Notes: generated by a model from the letters alone, not told the origin. Shown: positions 1 through 8,359, counted from the stretch's first letter. The stretch is DNA of 64,000 nucleotides from Fumia xinanensis (GCF_014384905.1 NZ_JACRSV010000003.1:62001-126000); one strand, 5' to 3'. Program-made: numbers and translations.

Positions 1-653
1 AACGATTTGATAATTATGCCCAATTACTAGTGGACTGGAATCAGAAAATAAACCTGACAGCCATTACAGAACCAAATGAAATTGTTATTAAGCATTTTTT
101 AGACAGTTTGCTTTTGCTTAAGGCAACAAATTTACCAAAAGAGTCCACCCTGATTGATGTTGGCACCGGAGCTGGCTTCCCCTCTCTACCGGTTTGTATC
201 CTTCGTCACGATTTGCACCCAACTCTGTTAGACAGTTTGAACAAGCGACTGATTTTTTTAGAAGAATTATGTAGTAATATTAAGGTTGATGCACAGTTTG
301 TTCACGCAAGAGCAGAAGAGGCGGGACAAAAAGCAGATTATCGAGAAAAATATGACGTTGCAACGGCGCGCGCCGTCGCACATTTAAGAGAACTCGCGGA
401 ATATTGCCTTCCATTTGTAAAGGAAGGCGGGATATTTGCCGCATTAAAAGGCTATGAGGTAGAGGAAGAATTAGAGGAAGCAAAATATGCCATTTCCCAA
501 ATGGGGGGCAAAGTTGAAGCGATTGAGAAGTTTGAGCTTCCCGGAAATAACAAAAGATCAATTGTAGTAATAAGAAAATTTCGACACACCCCTGCAAAAT
601 ATCCCAGAATTACAGCGAAAATCAAGAAATCCCCTTTAATTTATAAAAAATAA
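1..653 (+). CDS. rsmG: 16S rRNA (guanine-N7) methyltransferase RsmG, 5' truncated by window edge
   Basis: RsmG (GidB) methylates N7 of a guanine in the 530 loop of 16S rRNA, using S-adenosylmethionine. The SAM-binding motif DVGTGAGFPSLP is visible, followed by the family's HARAEE and TARAVAHLRELAEY segments. The frame is open from base 3 and reads RFDNYAQLLVDWNQKINLTAIT, which is normal RsmG sequence upstream of the GTG at 30. The true start therefore lies outside the window and the GTG at 30 is internal. The order rsmG-noc-parA-parB is the conserved origin-proximal arrangement of Firmicutes. Identity is certain; only the first residues are missing. Confidence 0.96.
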   Translation, partial: RFDNYAQLLVDWNQKINLTAITEPNEIVIKHFLDSLLLLKATNLPKESTLIDVGTGAGFPSLPVCILRHDLHPTLLDSLNKRLIFLEELCSNIKVDAQFVHARAEEAGQKADYREKYDVATARAVAHLRELAEYCLPFVKEGGIFAALKGYEVEEELEEAKYAISQMGGKVEAIEKFELPGNNKRSIVVIRKFRHTPAKYPRITAKIKKSPLIYKK

Positions 654-753
654 GGTCGAAAAGGCCGTATAATTGCGATGAAAAGTTCTGGAAATTATTT
701 CCCTTCCATGCTATACTTTTACCTGCGGACAAGCAATAAGGGAGGTAAAAGAA

Positions 754-1566
754 ATGACAGGAATTTTTCAAAAGGATAAAGTGCTTAACAAAGTGTTTTC
801 ACTTCCAATTGACGAAATCATACCAAATCCAGCCCAGCCACGTCAGGAATTTGATCAACAGGACTTGGAGGGATTGGCAGTTAGTATTCGTGAAAATGGA
901 GTATTGCAACCTATTACGGTTCGAAAAAACCAGGAAAAAGTCTATGAATTAATTTCAGGTGAAAGACGGCTTCGGGCTGCAAAAGTAGCCGGCCTTACGG
1001 AAATTCCTGCCGTAATTATGGATACCACTGCTCGCCAATCTGCAATTTACGCCATTTTAGAGAATATTCAACGAAAGGATCTTTCTCTTTTTGAAGAGGC
1101 TTTGGCTTTGCGGTGCCTTATCAATGAATGGGGTGTCACACAAGAAGAAGCAGCCGACAAGTTAGGTAAAGCTCAGTCCACTATTGCAAATAAGCTGAGG
1201 CTTTTATCTCTTAGCAATATTGAACAGGATATAATCACTAAATACCAGTTGACGGAACGGCATGCACGTGCGCTTTTAAAGGTAAAGGATGAAAATGAAC
1301 GATTGACAATTTTGAAATATATTGCTGAAAATGGCCTAAATGTCAGTCAGGCTGAACAATACATAGAAAAGAAAATGCAGCTTCACCCTACTCCAGGAAA
1401 ACGACTTTTTATTGTAAAAGATGTCCGTGTATTCATAAATACCATTAATCGGGCCATTGATACGATGAAAAATGCTGGAATAGACGCACAGGCTGTCAAG
1501 CGGGAAAGCAGTCAGTTTATCGAATATGTCGTTCGGATACCGATGGCTCCGAAAAAAGTTGGTTAA
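754..1566 (+). CDS. noc: Nucleoid occlusion ParB-like protein Noc
   Basis: A 270-residue ParB-family DNA-binding protein. It has the N-terminal ParB/Sulfiredoxin CTP-binding fold (motif ISGERRLRAAK, then AILENIQRKDLSLFEEA) and the central helix-turn-helix around GKAQSTIANKLRLL. It lies between rsmG and parA, the standard place for noc, and differs clearly from the second ParB paralogue at 2548. In Bacillus, Noc binds its own NBS sites and blocks division over the nucleoid. No NBS consensus was seen nearby, so that role is by family and position. The start is set by a strong GGGAGGT ribosome binding site 9 bases upstream. A weak TATACT -10 lies at 712-717 without a good -35. Confidence 0.88.
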   Translation: MTGIFQKDKVLNKVFSLPIDEIIPNPAQPRQEFDQQDLEGLAVSIRENGVLQPITVRKNQEKVYELISGERRLRAAKVAGLTEIPAVIMDTTARQSAIYAILENIQRKDLSLFEEALALRCLINEWGVTQEEAADKLGKAQSTIANKLRLLSLSNIEQDIITKYQLTERHARALLKVKDENERLTILKYIAENGLNVSQAEQYIEKKMQLHPTPGKRLFIVKDVRVFINTINRAIDTMKNAGIDAQAVKRESSQFIEYVVRIPMAPKKVG

Positions 1567-1570
1567 TATT

Positions 1571-1602
1571 AAAAAGGTTCGCATCAATGCGGACCTTTTT
1601 TG
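1571..1602 (+). terminator. Intrinsic terminator after noc
   Basis: The stem AAAGGTTCGCA pairs with TGCGGACCTTT (one G-U pair) around a TCAA loop and runs into a T tract. It ends directly at the parS site. Confidence 0.8.
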
Positions 1603-1616
1603 TTTCACGTGGAACA
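1601..1616. promoter_or_regulatory. parS: parS centromere site
   Basis: The 16-base TGTTTCACGTGGAACA is the exact reverse complement of the Firmicutes parS consensus TGTTNCACGTGAAACA with N = C. It lies between noc and the parA-parB operon, where it should nucleate spreading ParB-CTP clamps and load SMC. It overlaps the T tract of the noc terminator. Confidence 0.93.
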
Positions 1617-1645
1617 AAAAAGGACTTTTAAAACCGATATGGTTG

Positions 1646-1654
1646 TGCTATAAT
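1646..1654 (+). promoter_or_regulatory. Extended -10 promoter of parA-parB
   Basis: TGC-TATAAT forms an extended -10 element about 95 bases upstream of parA. The -35 region is poor, as is usual for extended -10 promoters. The parS site lies 30 bases upstream, so ParB spreading could affect transcription. Confidence 0.55.
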
Positions 1655-1747
1655 AAAAACAAAGCATAAGAGAATAGAAAGTTTAGGTGATTATATCACC
1701 TAAATAGTAACGAGTTATATGCAAAACAAATAAGAAAAAGGAGCAAC

Positions 1748-2530
1748 ATGGGAAAGATAGTAGCAGTTGCAAATCAGAAGGGCGGTGTCGGAAAGACCAC
1801 TACAGCCGTCAATTTAGCAGCATGTCTGGGAGCGAAAAAGAAAAAAATTCTTCTGGTGGATATGGACCCGCAGGGAAATGCCACCAGTGGTTTTGGCGTT
1901 AATAAAAAACAAACGGCGCAGACATCATATGATTTGCTGATTGGACAGGCCTCTGCTGAAGAAGTGAGAGTTAAAACAGTCTTTCAAGGCGTCGATATGA
2001 TTTCATCCAGCATTGAATTGGCTGGAGCAGAAGTGGAGCTCATTGAGCTTGAGGAGCGTATTTTTAGACTGAAACAGGGCCTTGCACCACTCCGGGATCA
2101 GTACGACTATATTATAATTGACTGTCCCCCCTCTCTGGGACTGATTACCCTCAATGCCCTTGCTGCGGTAGATAGCGTATTTATCCCGATTCAGTGTGAA
2201 TACTTTGCATTGGAGGGTCTGTCCCAACTGATGGCGACCGTGCGACAGGTCAAACGAACCTATAATTCAGATATCCAGATAGAAGGAGTTTTGCTCACCA
2301 TGTATGACGGGCGGCTCAATCTAACGACACAGGTGGTAGCGGAAGTAAAGAAGTATTTTCCCGATAAGGTGTATAAGACAACGATTCCTCGAAATGTTCG
2401 TCTTTCTGAAGCTCCCAGCTATGGGCAGCCGGTAATTTATTACGATAAGTCCTCCAAAGGCTCCAAGGCCTATATGGAAGTGGCAAAGGAATTTTTAAAA
2501 GCTAACAAGAAGTGGAATAGAGAAGGATAA
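1748..2530 (+). CDS. parA: Chromosome partitioning ATPase ParA/Soj
   Basis: A 260-residue Walker-type ParA ATPase. The deviant Walker A KGGVGKTTTAVNLA lies at residues 11-24, the Walker B region is IIIDCPPSLGLITLNAL, and the C-terminal PRNVRLSEAPSYGQPV motif is typical of Soj. ParA binds DNA as an ATP dimer and works with ParB-parS in origin segregation and control of DnaA. The ribosome binding site AAGGAGC precedes the ATG. parB begins 17 bases downstream, so the two form one operon. Length and motifs are normal. Confidence 0.96.
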   Translation: MGKIVAVANQKGGVGKTTTAVNLAACLGAKKKKILLVDMDPQGNATSGFGVNKKQTAQTSYDLLIGQASAEEVRVKTVFQGVDMISSSIELAGAEVELIELEERIFRLKQGLAPLRDQYDYIIIDCPPSLGLITLNALAAVDSVFIPIQCEYFALEGLSQLMATVRQVKRTYNSDIQIEGVLLTMYDGRLNLTTQVVAEVKKYFPDKVYKTTIPRNVRLSEAPSYGQPVIYYDKSSKGSKAYMEVAKEFLKANKKWNREG

Positions 2531-2547
2531 GGGAAGAGGGTGAAGGA

Positions 2548-3411
2548 ATGGCGAAGAAATCAGGACTAGGAAAAGGTCTGGATGCCCTGTTTTTTGACAA
2601 TGACAGTGAGGGAAAACAGGATGGCGGTGCCATGATGGTGCGCCTCAGCGAAATAGAACCCAATAAGGCACAGCCCAGAAAGACGTTTGATGAAAACGCA
2701 CTGGCTGAGTTGGCAGATTCCATTAGGGAACACGGAATTATTCAGCCGCTATTGGTTCGCAAGTTAGACAGCGGAGGATTCCAGCTGGTTGCCGGTGAGC
2801 GGCGCTGGCGGGCTTCTCGGATGATTGGGCTGGACGAAGTTCCGGTGGTGGTCAAAGACCTTTCCGATACCGAAGTAATGGAATTGGGCCTTATCGAAAA
2901 CTTACAAAGGGAGGATCTGAACCCTCTTGAAGAAGCGGCAGGCTATAAGGAGCTAATGGCTACTTATGGCCTTACACAGGATCAAGTATCAAAACGGGTT
3001 GGAAAATCCCGTTCTGCAATTGCTAATTCCTTGCGATTGCTAAATTTACCTGATCAGGTTCGGCCCTATCTGATGAATGGGCAGCTCTCGATGGGTCATG
3101 CTAAAGCACTTTTAAGCCTGAATAACGAGTTAGCCATCGTTTCTGCTGCAAAAGAGGTAGTTGAGAAGGGCTTATCAGTGCGGGAAGTGGAAAAACTTGC
3201 ATCTAGAAAAAGCGCAGAGTCTTTAGAAACACAGTCCGTTCGGAAAGAGCGGCGGAAAAAGGACCATTATCTAGATGAAATGGAAATTGCCATGAATGAG
3301 GAATTAGGCCGCAAGGTGGAAATTATCCCCGATGGGGACGGCGGAATGTTGAAAATTGCCTTTTACAACAAGGAAGATTTGGCGTCGCTTGCCGAAAAGC
3401 TTACAAAATAA
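2548..3411 (+). CDS. parB: Chromosome partitioning protein ParB/Spo0J
   Basis: A 287-residue ParB CTPase that binds parS and spreads along DNA. It starts with the usual KSGLGKGLDALF segment, which stimulates ParA ATPase. The CTP-binding motif GERRWRASR and the ENLQREDLNPLEEA box follow, then the helix-turn-helix VGKSRSAIANSLRLL and a C-terminal dimerisation domain. It is co-transcribed with parA. The parS site at 1601 is its likely nearest target. Confidence 0.96.
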   Translation: MAKKSGLGKGLDALFFDNDSEGKQDGGAMMVRLSEIEPNKAQPRKTFDENALAELADSIREHGIIQPLLVRKLDSGGFQLVAGERRWRASRMIGLDEVPVVVKDLSDTEVMELGLIENLQREDLNPLEEAAGYKELMATYGLTQDQVSKRVGKSRSAIANSLRLLNLPDQVRPYLMNGQLSMGHAKALLSLNNELAIVSAAKEVVEKGLSVREVEKLASRKSAESLETQSVRKERRKKDHYLDEMEIAMNEELGRKVEIIPDGDGGMLKIAFYNKEDLASLAEKLTK

Positions 3412-3436
3412 TTAAAAATACAAGGGGTATGAAAAC

Positions 3437-4714
3437 ATGTTGGACATCAAATTTTTAAGGGCAAACCCAGATGCAGTAAAGGAAAATATCAAAAAGAAAT
3501 TTCAGGACAATAAGCTCTCTTTGGTAGACGAAGTCATCGAATTAGACGCCAAAAGTCGTGCGACCCAGCAGGAAGCTTCTGATCTCCGAGCTGAGCGGAA
3601 TAAAATCTCCAAAATGATTGGCGGATTAATGGCCCAGGGTAAAAAAGACGAAGCTGAGGAGATGAAACGCAAGGTTTCCGAGCAGGCGGACCGCCTGGCC
3701 CAGCTGGAAGAGCAGGAAAAAGAATTACAGGAAAAAATACGTACCATTATGCTCACTATCCCCAATATCATCGACCCAAGCGTCCCCATTGGAAAAGACG
3801 ACAGTGAAAATGTGGAGCTTGAGCGCTTTGGCGAACCGGTGATTCCGGATTTTGAAGTTCCCTACCACACAGAAATTATGGAAAAATTGAACGGTATTGA
3901 TTTGGACAGCGCCCGGAAGGTTGCAGGAAACGGTTTCTACTACTTGATGGGTGATATTGCCCGTCTTCATTCCGCCGTACTCTCCTACGCTCGTGATTTC
4001 ATGATCAACCGAGGCTTTACCTACTGCATCCCCCCTTATATGATCCGCAGCAACGTTGTCACCGGCGTCATGAGTTTTGCCGAGATGGATGCCATGATGT
4101 ACAAAATTGAGGGTGAGGATCTGTACCTCATTGGCACCAGCGAACACTCGATGATTGGTAAGTTTATCGACACCATTCTGGACGAAAAGAGTCTTCCCCA
4201 GACTTTAACCAGCTACTCCCCCTGCTTCCGTAAGGAAAAAGGCGCCCATGGCTTGGAAGAACGTGGTGTTTACCGCATTCACCAGTTCGAGAAACAGGAG
4301 ATGATTGTGGTCTGCAAACCAGAGGAAAGCCCTCAGTGGTTTGAAAAGCTTTGGAAAAACACCGTCGACCTGTTCCGAAGCCTGGATATTCCTGTCCGCA
4401 CTATCGAGTGCTGTTCCGGCGATTTAGCTGATTTGAAGGTAAAATCTATTGACGTGGAGGCTTGGTCTCCGCGTCAGCAAAAATATTTTGAGGTGGGAAG
4501 CTGTTCCAATCTGGGCGATGCGCAGGCAAGACGGCTCAAAATCCGTGTAAGCAGCCAAGACGGCAAATATTTTGCCCATACCCTTAACAACACGGTAGTA
4601 GCGCCTCCCCGTATGCTGATTGCATTCCTGGAAAACAACCTGAACGTCGATGGAAGCGTCAACATTCCCGAAGCACTCGGACCCTACATGGGCGGACAAG
4701 AGGTCATCAAATAG
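3437..4714 (+). CDS. serS: Seryl-tRNA synthetase
   Basis: Class II aminoacyl-tRNA synthetase that charges tRNA(Ser). Residues 1 to about 110 form the long antiparallel coiled-coil arm that contacts the long variable arm of tRNA(Ser). The catalytic domain shows motif 2 (SPCFRKEKGAHGLEERGVYRIHQF) and motif 3 near the C-terminus (NNTVVAPPRMLIAFLENN). The length of 425 residues is normal. The gene follows parB by 25 bases and overlaps the thioesterase gene by one base. No T-box was seen in front of it. Confidence 0.97.
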   Translation: MLDIKFLRANPDAVKENIKKKFQDNKLSLVDEVIELDAKSRATQQEASDLRAERNKISKMIGGLMAQGKKDEAEEMKRKVSEQADRLAQLEEQEKELQEKIRTIMLTIPNIIDPSVPIGKDDSENVELERFGEPVIPDFEVPYHTEIMEKLNGIDLDSARKVAGNGFYYLMGDIARLHSAVLSYARDFMINRGFTYCIPPYMIRSNVVTGVMSFAEMDAMMYKIEGEDLYLIGTSEHSMIGKFIDTILDEKSLPQTLTSYSPCFRKEKGAHGLEERGVYRIHQFEKQEMIVVCKPEESPQWFEKLWKNTVDLFRSLDIPVRTIECCSGDLADLKVKSIDVEAWSPRQQKYFEVGSCSNLGDAQARRLKIRVSSQDGKYFAHTLNNTVVAPPRMLIAFLENNLNVDGSVNIPEALGPYMGGQEVIK

Positions 4715-5433
4715 TGGATTGCGTCTTTAACAAAACAGTGGAAATCCGCTTTTACGACTGCGACAGCCAAAAACGCGCCAAGGTTTCCACCATTAACAAG
4801 CTGATTGCAGATATCGCCGGCATTGGCTATGCTGCAGCGGGCATGACTCATCAGTGGCTTTGGGATCACGGATATGTCTTTTTACTCTCCAAAGTGAGCA
4901 TTCACTTTGACCGGATGCCGGTTGCTGATGAGACTATCACTGTTTCCACATGGGAACGAGGAAACAAAGGGGCATCTTTTCTGCGGGATTTTGAAATTTT
5001 TGATGGGTCGGACAAAAAGTTAATTGACGCCCGTACTGAATGGATTTTAGTGAATCCCGAAAGCCGGCAGATCATCCGTCCCTCCTCTTTTGAAGGTATC
5101 CGCGCCACTTTGCCGGAAAGGCAGGCAGATGCACCGGACTGTAAGCGGTTAAAACTTACAGAAGGTAGTTTTTCCGGTGAACGTCAAGTCCGTTACTCTG
5201 ACTTGGACGGCAACGGACACGTTTATAATGCGGTTTATGCCGACATTTCAGTGGACATACTCCCGCCTTCCCTGCGAGAAAAACGACTGCAAACCTACCA
5301 GATTAATTTCATTCATGAGGCGAAAATGGGGGATACACTCTCTCTATATACCGCTGTGGACGGAAATACAGCGACAATTAAGGGATGTATTGCAGAAAAA
5401 GACAGTTTTATCTGTAAACTTTCTTATATATAA
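4714..5433 (+). CDS. Acyl-ACP thioesterase (FatA/FatB-like)
   Basis: A 239-residue double hot-dog protein of the acyl-ACP thioesterase family, which releases fatty acids from acyl carrier protein. The first hot dog opens with the basic EIRFYDCDSQKRAKVSTINKL segment. The second carries the DLDGNGHVYNAVYADI motif, which matches the family's D-x-N-x-HV-N-N-x-Y active-site region. The GTG start overlaps the serS stop codon by one base, which suggests translational coupling. Bacterial members often work in lipid turnover. The chain-length preference cannot be read from sequence. Confidence 0.85.
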   Translation: MDCVFNKTVEIRFYDCDSQKRAKVSTINKLIADIAGIGYAAAGMTHQWLWDHGYVFLLSKVSIHFDRMPVADETITVSTWERGNKGASFLRDFEIFDGSDKKLIDARTEWILVNPESRQIIRPSSFEGIRATLPERQADAPDCKRLKLTEGSFSGERQVRYSDLDGNGHVYNAVYADISVDILPPSLREKRLQTYQINFIHEAKMGDTLSLYTAVDGNTATIKGCIAEKDSFICKLSYI

Positions 5434-5458
5434 ACAATAATGTAGTGAGGGACATTTT

Positions 5459-5467
5459 TTATCCACA
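5459..5467 (+). other. Single perfect DnaA box
   Basis: TTATCCACA matches the DnaA-box consensus exactly, in the 443-base gap between the thioesterase gene and guaB. Only one box is visible here, so this is not an origin by itself. Confidence 0.35.
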
Positions 5468-5497
5468 GAATGCCTGATGAGATCATTTTCTATGGAA

Positions 5498-5520
5498 TTT
5501 ACCGCATAAAATGCGGTAAA
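5498..5520. repeat. Perfect 10-bp palindromic hairpin
   Basis: TTTACCGCAT and ATGCGGTAAA are perfectly paired around an AAA loop. No T tract follows on either strand, so it is not a standard terminator. The core CCGCAT-loop-ATGCGG recurs at 52528-52541. Confidence 0.5.
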
Positions 5521-5616
5521 AAGAAAGCAATTCATAAGAACAGTCCCTAGGGGATAGATAAGATTTATCTTTTATGATTTTGGTTTAAATTGATAAAAAT
5601 TATTCCACAATAGACG

Positions 5617-5650
5617 AAAAGGTGTGCTTCCACAAAGCACACCTTTTCTG
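5617..5650 (+). terminator. Intrinsic terminator downstream of the thioesterase
   Basis: AAAAGGTGTGC (5617-5627) pairs perfectly with GCACACCTTTT (5637-5647) around a nine-base loop and continues into CTGTTCT. It separates the serS-thioesterase operon from guaB. The stem is symmetrical enough to act in both directions. Confidence 0.8.
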
Positions 5651-5713
5651 TTCTCCGTTACTTCTGCACAAAAAACCAAAATTCGACCTTTCGAATCTCT
5701 CAATCCGCGTTCC

Positions 5714-5742
5714 TTGAAAGCAAGCCGGCCACGGTGTATAAT
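5714..5742 (+). promoter_or_regulatory. Promoter of guaB
   Basis: TTGAAA (5714-5719) and TATAAT (5737-5742) are separated by 17 bases. The predicted transcript begins about 130 bases before the guaB start, leaving room for a structured leader. Confidence 0.75.
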
Positions 5743-5833
5743 GGAAAACAACAAGGTAAATGGGAAATGTTTTCCTTTTTGCAAAATACTGCAATTATCC
5801 GAAACCAAAAAAGGTTTTGTTGAAGATCTCCAC

Positions 5834-5855
5834 GGTTTTCAAGAAAGCCTTTTTT
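5834..5855 (+). promoter_or_regulatory. Possible attenuator hairpin in the guaB leader
   Basis: GGTTTT and AAAGCC pair (one G-U) around a CAAG loop and run straight into six T residues, only six bases before the guaB ribosome binding site. An upstream GAAACC segment (5801-5806) could pair with the GGTTTT strand instead and act as antiterminator. No purine-riboswitch core was recognised. The stem is short, so confidence is limited. Confidence 0.35.
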
Positions 5856-5876
5856 CAATTAGAAAGGATGTGCCCC

Positions 5877-7349
5877 ATGCTGAATGTAAACCCAGAAAGC
5901 AAATTCGTAAAAGAAGGCCTGACCTTTGACGATGTTTTGCTGATTCCTGCAAAATCCGATGTTCTTCCAAGCGACGTATCATTGAGAACCCGCCTCGCCC
6001 GGGAGATTTACCTCAATACTCCCGTGTTGACCGCCGCTATGGATACCGTGACCGAGTCAAGAATGGCCATTGCCATCGCCCGGGAAGGCGGTATCGGTAT
6101 CATTCACAAGAATATGTCCATTGAAGCGCAGACCGAGGAAGTGGACAAGGTAAAGCGTTCGGAAAACGGCGTCATCGTCAACCCATTTTTTCTGGGGCCG
6201 GAGCACTATGTCTACGATGCAAACGAATTGATGGCAAAATATAAAATCAGTGGTGTGCCCATCGTGGAAAAAGGAAAATTGGTCGGTATTATCACCAACC
6301 GTGACCTGCGGTTTTTAAGCGACTACAATGTAAAAATCAGCGAAGTAATGACGAAAGAGAACCTGATTACCGCTCCGGTTGGAACTACCTTGGACGATGC
6401 TCAGAAAATTCTCAGCCGTCACAAAATCGAAAAACTGCCTCTGGTGGACCAAAACGGTATGCTTAAAGGGCTTATTACCATCAAGGATATTGAAAAGGCA
6501 GTCCAGTATCCTAATTCTGCTCGTGACAGCCGCGGCAGGCTTCTCTGTGGCGCCGCAATTGGTGTGACAGATGATGTGCTGGAAAGAGCCTCCTCCCTCG
6601 TAGAGGCACAGGTAGATGTGCTGGTGCTGGATTCTGCTCACGGCCACAGCCGCGGTATTATCGAATGTGTGAAAAAGGTCAAGGCAGCTTTTCCAGAAAT
6701 TGCTTTGATCGCCGGTAACATTGCCACTGCTGCTGCCGCTGAAGAGTTGATCGAAGCGGGTGCCGATTGCGTCAAGGTAGGCATCGGCCCTGGTTCAATC
6801 TGCACCACCCGTGTGGTGGCCGGTATCGGAGTTCCACAGATTTCCGCCATCTACGACGTGGCTTGCGCAGCGGCGAAACACAATATCCCCGTTATCGCCG
6901 ACGGCGGCATCAAGTATTCCGGTGACATCGTCAAAGCACTGGCGGCGGGCGCAAGCACTGTCATGCTGGGTAGTTTGTTGGCGGGCTGCGAAGAGTCGCC
7001 CAGCGAGAACGAGATTTACCAGGGCCGTCAGTTTAAGGTTTATCGGGGCATGGGTAGCCTGGGCGCCATGGCAAAGGGCAGCAAAGACCGTTACTTCCAG
7101 CAAAACAACAAAAAGCTGGTTCCCGAAGGCGTTGAGGGCCGTGTTCCTTACAAAGGAATGGTTGCCGACACCATTTACCAGATGATGGGAGGCCTACGGG
7201 CTGGCATGGGCTATGTGGGATGCGAAACTATTGCGGAAATGCACGAAAAGGCCCAGTTTGTGAAAATTACCGGCGCGGGCCTTAAGGAAAGCCATCCTCA
7301 CGATATTTACATTACGAAAGAAGCTCCCAACTACAGCGCGGAGATATAA
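5877..7349 (+). CDS. guaB: Inosine-5'-monophosphate dehydrogenase
   Basis: IMPDH oxidises IMP to XMP with NAD+, the committed step of GMP synthesis. Near the N-terminus lies LTFDDVLLIPAKSDVLPS. Two CBS domains follow (ANELMAKYKISGVPIV..., NLITAPVGTTLDDAQKIL...), then the catalytic loop GPGSICTTRVVAG with the active-site Cys and the RYFQQ flap. I place the start at the ATG at 5877, giving 490 residues, because the GAAAGGA ribosome binding site at 5862-5868 fits it. Frames starting further upstream would add a non-conserved 39-residue extension. It supplies XMP to the defective GuaA encoded at 23057. Confidence 0.97.
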   Translation: MLNVNPESKFVKEGLTFDDVLLIPAKSDVLPSDVSLRTRLAREIYLNTPVLTAAMDTVTESRMAIAIAREGGIGIIHKNMSIEAQTEEVDKVKRSENGVIVNPFFLGPEHYVYDANELMAKYKISGVPIVEKGKLVGIITNRDLRFLSDYNVKISEVMTKENLITAPVGTTLDDAQKILSRHKIEKLPLVDQNGMLKGLITIKDIEKAVQYPNSARDSRGRLLCGAAIGVTDDVLERASSLVEAQVDVLVLDSAHGHSRGIIECVKKVKAAFPEIALIAGNIATAAAAEELIEAGADCVKVGIGPGSICTTRVVAGIGVPQISAIYDVACAAAKHNIPVIADGGIKYSGDIVKALAAGASTVMLGSLLAGCEESPSENEIYQGRQFKVYRGMGSLGAMAKGSKDRYFQQNNKKLVPEGVEGRVPYKGMVADTIYQMMGGLRAGMGYVGCETIAEMHEKAQFVKITGAGLKESHPHDIYITKEAPNYSAEI

Positions 7350-7362
7350 AGAAAGAGAAAAA

Positions 7363-7391
7363 CGGGGTTCCCGGCATTGCCGGGGACCCCG
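7363..7391 (+). terminator. GC-rich hairpin after guaB
   Basis: CGGGGTTCCCGGC pairs with GCCGGGGACCCCG, a very stable stem. The following sequence is only moderately T-rich (ATTCATTT), so release may be less efficient than at a textbook terminator. Confidence 0.65.
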
Positions 7392-7419
7392 ATTCATTTC
7401 AAGTGATATTCCAACAAAT

Positions 7420-7645
7420 AAATTTGCACAATTTTGGAAAATTATCCTGCCATTCCGTTTTTTCCTGCAAATATGCAAGCTCCTATTCCTTGCCGCTGCC
7501 GATAGGTTAAAAGAATCCATAACTTTGCGCAAAGCCGCTGGCCTCATTCCCGAAAATCAGGGAAAAGGGCCCACAAGCAGGTACATCTTCCGGTTTGTGC
7601 CCCCAAGCAGCATAGAGGTTAAAAATTTGTGGTTTGAAAATGCGT
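7420..7645 (-). ncRNA. Possible structured RNA downstream of purC (6S-like outline, unproven)
   Basis: The 314-base gap between guaB and purC holds no ORF but is rich in pairing. Nested stems can be drawn. GGGC-CACAA (near 7568) pairs with TTGTG-CCC (near 7600). TTCCC-loop-GGGAA lies near 7550. An outer stem joins CCTCTATGCTGC on the minus strand to GCAG...ATAGGAG. A long, interrupted rod about 200 nt long that closes on itself resembles the 6S RNA outline, but I cannot match conserved 6S bases, and no clear promoter or terminator flanks it. It could also be ordinary untranslated sequence. Strand is uncertain. Confidence 0.22.
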
Positions 7646-7663
7646 TACATTGTTTCTGAAACC

Positions 7664-8359
7664 TTAGTCTATTTTTTCTAAAAGCATCTTGGCACAATCA
7701 ATTTGATTTGGAATGTTGCCGTTTTCATCCTTGATACGCCAGATGTCAGGGGTAATTTCATCTGCTACGAATACTTTTCCAGTTTCATCATAGCCCATCT
7801 CGATTTTGAAGTCGATAAGAGTATAGCCCATGCCCGCAAGCTCCCGCCGCAATACTTCCCCGACCTTTGTTAACACACCCAGCGCCTCTTCATATTGTCC
7901 GGGAGCGAGCAAGCCTTTCATCAAGCATAGGCGCTCACTGATTAACGGATCTCCTTGAATATCATCTTTCAAGGTAACTTCAAGATATGGCGGATCGAAA
8001 GGAATTCCCTCCTCAAGCGTAAACCGTCTGCACATGCTTCCGGCGGTGAAATAACGCAAAACGAACTCCAGCGGCGGCACGGTAACCTTGCGCACCTCCA
8101 TCAATCCTTTGTCGATATCCGCGCCCTTGTAATGGGTAGGAATGCCGTTTTTCTCCATCAGTTCAAAAAAGTATTTGGTTATTTTCAATCCAATTTTTCC
8201 TTTTCCCTCAACACTTCCGCCGACCGTATTGGCACCGGGATCAAACACACCATTTTCACCCGTAGCACTGTCTTTGAACAATAAGTAGACCGCGCCAGTT
8301 GCCTCATCGGTCAAGACGTTTTTGGTTTTGCCTTCATACAAGGTTTTCATTTTAAGCAT
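7664..8359 (-). CDS. purC: Phosphoribosylaminoimidazole-succinocarboxamide synthase (SAICAR synthetase)
   Basis: PurC joins CAIR and aspartate in an ATP-dependent step of purine synthesis. The 231-residue protein begins LYEGKTKNVL and has the family motifs IPTHYKGADIDKGLMEVRKVTVPPLEFVLRYFTAGS and LIDFKIEMGYDETGKVFVADEITPDIWR. The length is typical of the bacterial single-domain form. The start codon is preceded by AAGGAGATGCTTAAA. Before insertion of the mobile elements it would have sat next to guaA. No purine-riboswitch core was recognised in its leader (8360-8450). Confidence 0.96.
   Translation of the reverse strand: MLKMKTLYEGKTKNVLTDEATGAVYLLFKDSATGENGVFDPGANTVGGSVEGKGKIGLKITKYFFELMEKNGIPTHYKGADIDKGLMEVRKVTVPPLEFVLRYFTAGSMCRRFTLEEGIPFDPPYLEVTLKDDIQGDPLISERLCLMKGLLAPGQYEEALGVLTKVGEVLRRELAGMGYTLIDFKIEMGYDETGKVFVADEITPDIWRIKDENGNIPNQIDCAKMLLEKID

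Noticed and set aside
5434..5620. Chromosomal replication origin
   Set aside because: Only one perfect DnaA box (5459) is present, without a cluster or dnaA nearby. The rsmG side of the window edge is a likelier direction for oriC.
5760..5876. A 39-residue N-terminal extension of guaB
   Set aside because: It covers the leader hairpins, is not conserved in IMPDH, and the GAAAGGA site favours 5877.
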